NCBI GenBank assembly: GCA_030592465.1
Contig: JAUVJB010000070.1
Coordinates: 1-12,691 of the forward strand
Direction: 5' to 3'
DNA: 12,691 nt
Origin: Bacteroidota bacterium
GTDB taxonomy: Bacteria; Bacteroidota; Bacteroidia; Bacteroidales; B39-G9
Shown in pieces: positions 7,361 through 12,691 of the stretch; position 1 is the first letter of the stretch; every line of letters starts with the position of its first letter. The notes below the pieces were generated by a model. It saw only the letters and a list, made by a program, of their open reading frames with translations, ran no database searches and was not told where the DNA came from. Both the position numbers and the translations under genes were made by a program.

Positions 7361-7374
7361 AATTTCTAATTTCT
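7361..7374. repeat. AATTTCT heptamer, two tandem copies
   Basis: AATTTCT at 7361-7367 and 7368-7374, followed by a degenerate AATTTTA. It is the same heptamer that forms the arms of the inverted repeat at 4025-4063. The remaining spacer (7375-7460) is AT-rich DNA immediately before the large secreted-protein gene; I see no clear promoter consensus or Shine-Dalgarno sequence in it. Confidence 0.7.
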
Positions 7375-7460
7375 AATTTTATTTGGATAATTAATTTATT
7401 ATAAATATTTTTACAAATTAAATACAGTAAAATTTTATTATTAACTAAAATCAATTATTT

Positions 7461-10400
7461 ATGAAAAAGTATTTACTTTCATTAATTTTAGCAATTTTTG
7501 TAGCATTTTCCGTAAATGCCCAAAAACAGCAAACTCTTGGACGATATAATAGTATCGGACAAGCTAAAGTCGAAAAGAAAACTAATAAAGCAAATTTCGA
7601 CATTAAACAAAACACAATACGAAAAGTAGACAACATTGTCGGTACTACTGACAAGAATCCCGATCCTGCATTTTATAAAAATGCCATAAAAGGAGAAGTA
7701 ACTATTGGCACAGGAATTGAATTAGAAAGATATCCTATTTATGCTTATTTTGGATATTCATATACGCAAAGCATTTATTTGCAATCTGAAATAGGTGGTG
7801 CTGATAATATTAGAAAAATCTCTTATTATTTTGCAGGAACTTCTCTTTCCAAATCAAATAATTGGACAATTTATATGGGGCACACTTCAAAAACACAATT
7901 TACCGATGAAAGTGACTTTGTCCCGGTTGCTGAATTAACTCAGGTTTTTTCAGGAACATTCCCTGATCCGGGCGGTGCATGTTGGATAGAGTTTGATATT
8001 GTTGATTTTGCTTATGACGGAACTAATAATCTTATTATTGCTGTTGATGAGAATGCTGATGACTATAATTCCAGTAGTGATAAGTTCTACAGTTCAGTAG
8101 TAACTGACACTAGAAGTTTGAATTGGTATAGTGATAGTGAAAATTTTGACCCTGCTGCACCTGGAAACGCCGATTATTGTCAAGCTTTTATCCCAAATAT
8201 TAAACTTCTTATGGGATCGCAACTTGCTTATGACTTCTTTGTTAAAGTACCAAAAAACCAAAATGTTGATGCCGGAGCTTCTTACGATTATAAGACAATT
8301 ATTACTAATACAGGAACTTCTGATGATACTTACGACCTTTCAATTACAGGATCAGGCTCTTGGACAGATGGCATTTATGATAAAACCGGAACTTCTAATA
8401 TAACTGAGATTGCAATTAACTCAGGAGTTGTTGATACTTTTATTGTAAGAGTAGCTGTTCCCGGAAGTGCATCTCTCGAAGAAACTGATACGGAAAATAT
8501 AACTGTAGCATCACAAGTAAGCGGCACAACTGACTTCGATTTAACTACTACAGCTATTTCTACGGCAACATTACCATATACTCAAAATTATGATAATGTA
8601 ACAACTCCCGGATTACCTCCGGCTTGGAGTGCTGAAAACACAAATGCAGATGACTATACATGGGTTACCAATACAGGAGGATACTCTCCTGACAATTGCT
8701 TGTATATACGATGGAATTCAAGTGAAGCTATGGACGATTGGGCGTTTACTCCGGGATTTAATCTTGAAGCTGCAAAAACTTATAAAGTAAAATTTATGGT
8801 AAAAACCAGCAGTTATAATGAAAATTTAGCAATTTGGCTTGGTACAGATCAAACATCAGCAACTGCGACTACTGAATTATGGTCTGAAGAAAGTATGCAA
8901 TATCCTGATTATGAAGCCAAATCAATTACATTTTCGCCTTCTGCTGACGGAACATACTATCTCGGCTTGCACGGTTATTCTATTGCTGATCAACTTTCCA
9001 TTCGCATTGACGATTTTAGTGTATCTGAAGTTTTCCCGCACGACCTTGGCGTTACTGCTTTAACTCCTACATTTGTTATGCCAGGAGAATCTGCAACACC
9101 AACTGTTACTATACATAACTACGGCAGTTCAACTGAAACAGCTTTTGATGTTCATGTTGTTATTAACGATGGAACAACCGATGTTTACGACCATATCAAA
9201 AATCTTACAGGTCTAACATTTGATGCCGAAACTGATACAGTTGTTACAATGGATGATGAATGGATAACTCCTGATATTAATACTTATGTCATTACTGCAA
9301 CAGTAAGCGCTACCACAGATGATGGATATGCTGCTAACAATGTTCTAATTGATACTTGTAAGGTTCCTGAAATTACTTATAATCTAAATAATGCTGCTTA
9401 TGTTACAAACTATACAACCGACAAATTTGGACATATTTATTTAGCAGATGGAACTTTTACTGAAGTAAGTGATTTACCCGGACCATTTTATATGTGCTCT
9501 GAATTTTTTGATGGTATTTTATATACAATTGATTCAGATAAGAAATATTATATGATTAACGGCGATGGTACAATCTATGATACTGGTACAATTCAAACTG
9601 ACAATACAATAACCGGTATGGCTTATGATAAAGTAAATGATATTACTTACATCACAGCTATTGATGCTTCTAATGTTTCATTTCTTTACACCATTGTAGA
9701 TACACTTACTGAAATTGGACAAATAACCGCAGATGGTGTGATTATTGGTATTGATTATGCAGAAGACGGGTTATATGGTGTTGGTCTTGATGATAATTTA
9801 TACCAAATTGATACAGCTTCAGGAGCAGGTACTATTATAGGTGCAACAGGTATAGATCTTAACTACGGGCAAGATATATCTTATGATCCTAATGCAGGAG
9901 TTATGTATGGAGCTCTTTACGATGCCACAACCTACGGAGGACTTTATACAATTGATTTAACTACCGGCGTTGCTACTTTAATTAACAATTGGAGCGACCA
10001 AATAAGTACAATTGCTATTCCTATAACAAAAGGTCCACGCATGGTATCTACCATACCTGATGATGGAAATCCAAGCGTAGCTGTTGACACAGCTGTTTCT
10101 GCTACTTTTGATGTTCCTCTTACTGTTGTTGATTTAAGTGGAGTAACAATTACTCCGGATCCAGGGAATGTTTCTGCATCATTAAATGCAGACAACATTA
10201 CAATTGATATTGCTCACGATAATTTCGAAGAGGGTATAGATTATACAATAACTATACCTACAGGATCAGTTACCGATGGTACAGATCCTCTTTCATATGA
10301 CGTAATTTGGGGATTTACTTCTTTCTTAACTACTTATGCCACAACGTTTACAGTTACCGATAACTTTGGTACTAATGATCCTATTCAGGAAGCAATTATA

Positions 10401-12691
10401 ACAGTTGCTGACACTACCAACACATGGTGTGACACAACAATCACTGACGGAACTGCTGTGTTTTATCTACCTGCTTATTCAGGTTATAATTATACAGTTT
10501 CTGCTGTCGGCTATTTAGACAGTAGTGCAACTTTCGATGTTGTTGACCAAGCAATAGGAGTAAATGTTGCCCTTAATGAAGACATTGTTGCTCCTACCGG
10601 TTTAATGGTTGATGTAACTGGAACCACTGCAGATTTCTCTTGGTTTGCCGGTGCTGATTCTTTTTCTGACGGCTTTGAATCTGGTGATTTTAGTGCTTGG
10701 GGTGAATTTATTCAAGGAACAGGAACACCCGGTGATGGTGATATGGCTTATTGGAATGCCGAAGCACCCGAAGGAGGAGTTGCACCTGACGGAGACTTTG
10801 TTGCTCATGCAGATTGGGGCTATGGTATTGATACTTGGCTTATTACTCCTAATATTACTGTAACTTCAGGTACTTCACTTAGTTTTTATTTCAACACAAG
10901 CTATTACTGGATGGTAGATCCAAATGACAACGGCAATATTTTTGTTAAAATATCAACAGATGGTGGCTCAACATGGACACCTATTTGGACTGAAAATGAT
11001 TATGGTGTTTTTGATAATTTTACTTGGTATAATACCATTATTGATTTATCTCCTTATACAGGAACAGTTAAAATAGCTTTTAACCTTGTAGCAGATGATA
11101 ATTCATCGGTTGAAATTGATATGGTAGATGTTTCTTCAGCAAAGAGACCTATTGGTGTTTTTGCAGTTTCCGAAGCTCCTAATGTTCCTGAAAATGCAAA
11201 ATATTTACCAAAAGGAACAGAAATTAACTTCATGGAAAATGGAGCAAAATCATTACAAGGATATAACGTTTATTTAGATGATATGACAACCCCTGTTGAA
11301 ACAGGTGTTGCTGACAGTTCTTATCAGTTTACAGGCTTAACTCCGGCAACAGCATACACTGCAGGTGTTTCCGCTGTTTATGCTACAGGAGTAAGTGCAA
11401 TTTCAACTATTAACTTTGATGCACCAAATAACGAAACTGACATCACAGCTTATTCATTTGCAGAACAAACAGGTACTGCTACAATTAATGATACTGAACA
11501 TACTGTTGATGTTGAAGTAGTTTACAGTGCTAATGTTGCTGCATTGGTTGCAACATATAATCTTTCTGTTGGAGCTACTGCTGATATTGCTGGTATTGCT
11601 CAAGTAAGCGGAACAACTTCAAATGATTTCACAACCCCAGTTACTTACACAATAACTGCCGAAGATGAAATAACTACTCAAGATTGGGTTGTTACTGTTA
11701 CTCGTGCACCAAATACAGAAACTGACATCACAGCTTATTCACTTGCAGAACAAACAGGTCCTGCTACAATTAATGATACTGAACATTCTGTTGATATTGA
11801 AGTATATTATGGTACTGATGTTTCAGCATTGGTTGCTACATTTACTCTTTCTGAAGAAGCATCTGTTTCTATTGGAACGGTTGCACAAGAAAGCGGTGTT
11901 ACTTCAAATAATTTCTTAAGCCCTGTTACTTACACAGTAACTGCTCAAGACGAAACAACCACTCAAGACTGGGTTGTTACTGTTACTATAGTTGATCCTA
12001 ATACAGACGCTACTTTGAGCGACTTAACTGTTGACGGTACTACTGTTGCAGGTTTTAATGCCGATACTTTAGCTTATGAAGTTGTATTACCTTATGGTAC
12101 TACTGTTGTTCCTACTGTTGTTGGTACTCCTACTGATGCAAATGCAAATGTTGTTGTAACAGATGCTGCTGCATTAAATGGAACTACATTTATTGATGTT
12201 ACTGCTGAAGACGGTACTACTAAGCTACAATATTGTATAGCCTTTACTATTGCTCCTCAAACATTTAATGTAACATTTAATGTTGATATGAATAATGCTG
12301 AAGGCTTTACTGCAGGTACAGATACAGTTAATATCACAGGAACTATGGCTGGTATTGATGGATGGTCTGAGCCCGGAACAAATCCGGATTATACTATGAC
12401 TGACGCCGATGCTGATGGTATTTATACAATAACATTACCGGTAGAACCTGGTGAGTGTCAATATAAATATTTCAAAAACTCAGGCTGGGATGGCAGCGAA
12501 TGGACCGGTGATCCTAACAGAAAATTTACTGTTAGTGCAGATACAACTGTAAATAATGTATGGGGTGTTATTATTCCTACAATTGGTGAGTTCACTATTA
12601 AGGGATTAAATATTTATCCTAACCCATCAACCGGAATATTCTTTATTAAATCTGATGAAGTATTAAATAATACTCAATTATTTATCAGAGA
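7461..12691 (+). CDS. Giant multidomain T9SS-secreted adhesin-like protein, 3' end cut by window
   Basis: Open for at least 1743 codons. A signal peptide (residues 1-20, cleavage before Gln21) leads to a beta-rich region (about 91-250) common at the front of Bacteroidota surface proteins, an Ig-like segment (256-370), a cleaved-adhesin/MAM-like domain (371-525), a CARDB-like Ig module (527-633), a propeller-like stretch with recurring Tyr-Asp and LYxID motifs (about 640-855), a Big_5-like domain (858-955), a carboxypeptidase-regulatory-like module (961-1040), a second adhesin domain (1069-1230), an FnIII-like piece (about 1240-1320), two DUF5018-like repeats (1323-1512), a cadherin-like module (about 1514-1600), a starch-binding-like beta-sandwich (about 1602-1700) and a T9SS sorting domain from 1713. 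I see no peptidase or glycosidase domain, so attachment or matrix function is inferred. It should cross the outer membrane by T9SS. Domain names come from recognition by eye; borders are approximate. The ATG is followed at once by the signal peptide. Confidence 0.95.
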   Translation, partial: MKKYLLSLILAIFVAFSVNAQKQQTLGRYNSIGQAKVEKKTNKANFDIKQNTIRKVDNIVGTTDKNPDPAFYKNAIKGEVTIGTGIELERYPIYAYFGYSYTQSIYLQSEIGGADNIRKISYYFAGTSLSKSNNWTIYMGHTSKTQFTDESDFVPVAELTQVFSGTFPDPGGACWIEFDIVDFAYDGTNNLIIAVDENADDYNSSSDKFYSSVVTDTRSLNWYSDSENFDPAAPGNADYCQAFIPNIKLLMGSQLAYDFFVKVPKNQNVDAGASYDYKTIITNTGTSDDTYDLSITGSGSWTDGIYDKTGTSNITEIAINSGVVDTFIVRVAVPGSASLEETDTENITVASQVSGTTDFDLTTTAISTATLPYTQNYDNVTTPGLPPAWSAENTNADDYTWVTNTGGYSPDNCLYIRWNSSEAMDDWAFTPGFNLEAAKTYKVKFMVKTSSYNENLAIWLGTDQTSATATTELWSEESMQYPDYEAKSITFSPSADGTYYLGLHGYSIADQLSIRIDDFSVSEVFPHDLGVTALTPTFVMPGESATPTVTIHNYGSSTETAFDVHVVINDGTTDVYDHIKNLTGLTFDAETDTVVTMDDEWITPDINTYVITATVSATTDDGYAANNVLIDTCKVPEITYNLNNAAYVTNYTTDKFGHIYLADGTFTEVSDLPGPFYMCSEFFDGILYTIDSDKKYYMINGDGTIYDTGTIQTDNTITGMAYDKVNDITYITAIDASNVSFLYTIVDTLTEIGQITADGVIIGIDYAEDGLYGVGLDDNLYQIDTASGAGTIIGATGIDLNYGQDISYDPNAGVMYGALYDATTYGGLYTIDLTTGVATLINNWSDQISTIAIPITKGPRMVSTIPDDGNPSVAVDTAVSATFDVPLTVVDLSGVTITPDPGNVSASLNADNITIDIAHDNFEEGIDYTITIPTGSVTDGTDPLSYDVIWGFTSFLTTYATTFTVTDNFGTNDPIQEAIITVADTTNTWCDTTITDGTAVFYLPAYSGYNYTVSAVGYLDSSATFDVVDQAIGVNVALNEDIVAPTGLMVDVTGTTADFSWFAGADSFSDGFESGDFSAWGEFIQGTGTPGDGDMAYWNAEAPEGGVAPDGDFVAHADWGYGIDTWLITPNITVTSGTSLSFYFNTSYYWMVDPNDNGNIFVKISTDGGSTWTPIWTENDYGVFDNFTWYNTIIDLSPYTGTVKIAFNLVADDNSSVEIDMVDVSSAKRPIGVFAVSEAPNVPENAKYLPKGTEINFMENGAKSLQGYNVYLDDMTTPVETGVADSSYQFTGLTPATAYTAGVSAVYATGVSAISTINFDAPNNETDITAYSFAEQTGTATINDTEHTVDVEVVYSANVAALVATYNLSVGATADIAGIAQVSGTTSNDFTTPVTYTITAEDEITTQDWVVTVTRAPNTETDITAYSLAEQTGPATINDTEHSVDIEVYYGTDVSALVATFTLSEEASVSIGTVAQESGVTSNNFLSPVTYTVTAQDETTTQDWVVTVTIVDPNTDATLSDLTVDGTTVAGFNADTLAYEVVLPYGTTVVPTVVGTPTDANANVVVTDAAALNGTTFIDVTAEDGTTKLQYCIAFTIAPQTFNVTFNVDMNNAEGFTAGTDTVNITGTMAGIDGWSEPGTNPDYTMTDADADGIYTITLPVEPGECQYKYFKNSGWDGSEWTGDPNRKFTVSADTTVNNVWGVIIPTIGEFTIKGLNIYPNPSTGIFFIKSDEVLNNTQLFIR
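11427..11711 (+). repeat. DUF5018-like repeat 1 (95 codons)
   Basis: First of two tandem 285-base units within the giant secreted protein. It encodes NETDITAYSFAEQTG at its start and QDWVVTVT near its end. Bases 11433-11519 match repeat 2 (11718-11804) at 83 of 87 positions, while the middle of the unit has diverged clearly. The fold is probably a beta-sandwich. Confidence 0.85.
11712..11999 (+). repeat. DUF5018-like repeat 2 (96 codons)
   Basis: Second unit, starting NTETDITAYSLAEQTG and again ending in QDWVVTVT. The central part (FTLSEEASVSIGTVAQESG) differs from repeat 1 much more than the ends do. A third, far more diverged module of similar length starts at 12000 with NTDATLSDLTVDG and looks like a cadherin-like beta-sandwich domain. 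Confidence 0.85.
12597..12691 (+). other. T9SS type A C-terminal sorting domain (partial)
   Basis: The segment encodes IKGLNIYPNPSTGIFFI followed by a short acidic stretch. The YPNPSTG box is the hallmark of the type A sorting signal recognised by the type IX secretion machinery and normally removed on surface attachment. Such domains are about 70-90 residues long and end the protein, so the stop codon is probably some 120-180 bases beyond the window. Confidence 0.93.

Noticed and set aside
6804..7654. Minus-strand open frames at 6804-6989 and 7451-7654
   Set aside because: The first is antisense to rlpA (the Ile/Val run is the complement of the Asn tract); the second is antisense to the signal peptide end of the giant protein.
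8131..9063. Leu-rich plus-strand open frames at 8131-8403 and 8839-9063
   Set aside because: Both are alternate frames of the giant secreted protein; the Leu richness comes from reading ACT, GAT and TTA-rich codons out of frame.
9944..10863. Open frames at 9944-10198 and 10602-10808 (minus) and 10645-10863 (plus)
   Set aside because: They are shadows of the uninterrupted secreted-protein frame and show no recognisable protein features.
11689..11919. Very Leu-rich 76-codon plus-strand open frame
   Set aside because: It is a frame-shifted reading of the DUF5018-like repeats, not a hydrophobic peptide gene.

Overview
The window is AT-rich DNA from a member of the Bacteroidota. The evidence is a type IX secretion (T9SS) C-terminal sorting signal on a giant secreted protein, a DUF4783–nadC gene pair, genes without Shine-Dalgarno sequences, and A/T-rich tandem heptamers in the spacers. 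I cannot name a genus. No rRNA, tRNA, CRISPR array, transposase or intact mobile element is visible.

Left part, minus strand (1-3961). rlmH, the 23S rRNA pseudouridine-1915 methyltransferase, lies upstream of a very large sensor histidine kinase. The kinase reads without a stop from 3387 to the window edge and is cut inside its ATP-binding domain. It has about a dozen membrane helices and three probable extracytoplasmic regions, followed by HAMP and HisKA domains. The 100-bp gap between the two genes is largely a degenerate 7-bp repeat array.

Middle, plus strand (4216-7211). A compact cluster starts divergently from rlmH: a DUF4783 protein with a probable signal peptide, nadC (NAD biosynthesis), a YihY/BrkB-type membrane protein, and an RlpA-like protein with a SPOR domain (cell wall and septum). 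The first three genes overlap and the fourth follows after 27 bp, so one transcript is likely. The 254-bp divergent spacer holds a 13-bp inverted repeat, four perfect AAACTTT heptamers and one weak promoter candidate.

Right part, plus strand (7461 to the edge). One uninterrupted reading frame of at least 1743 codons encodes a multidomain secreted, probably adhesive protein. It has a signal peptide, two cleaved-adhesin/MAM-like domains, several Ig-like and FnIII-like modules, a propeller-like segment, two near-duplicate DUF5018-like repeats, a cadherin-like module, a starch-binding-like module, and the beginning of a T9SS type A sorting domain. The spacer before it (7212-7460) holds a chain of overlapping inverted repeats and another copy of the heptamer motif.

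Most genes are recognisable housekeeping or surface functions. I found no convincing new defence or mobile system. The parts least explained by known families are the spacer heptamer arrays, the hairpin chain at 7211-7326, and the sensory half of the histidine kinase.
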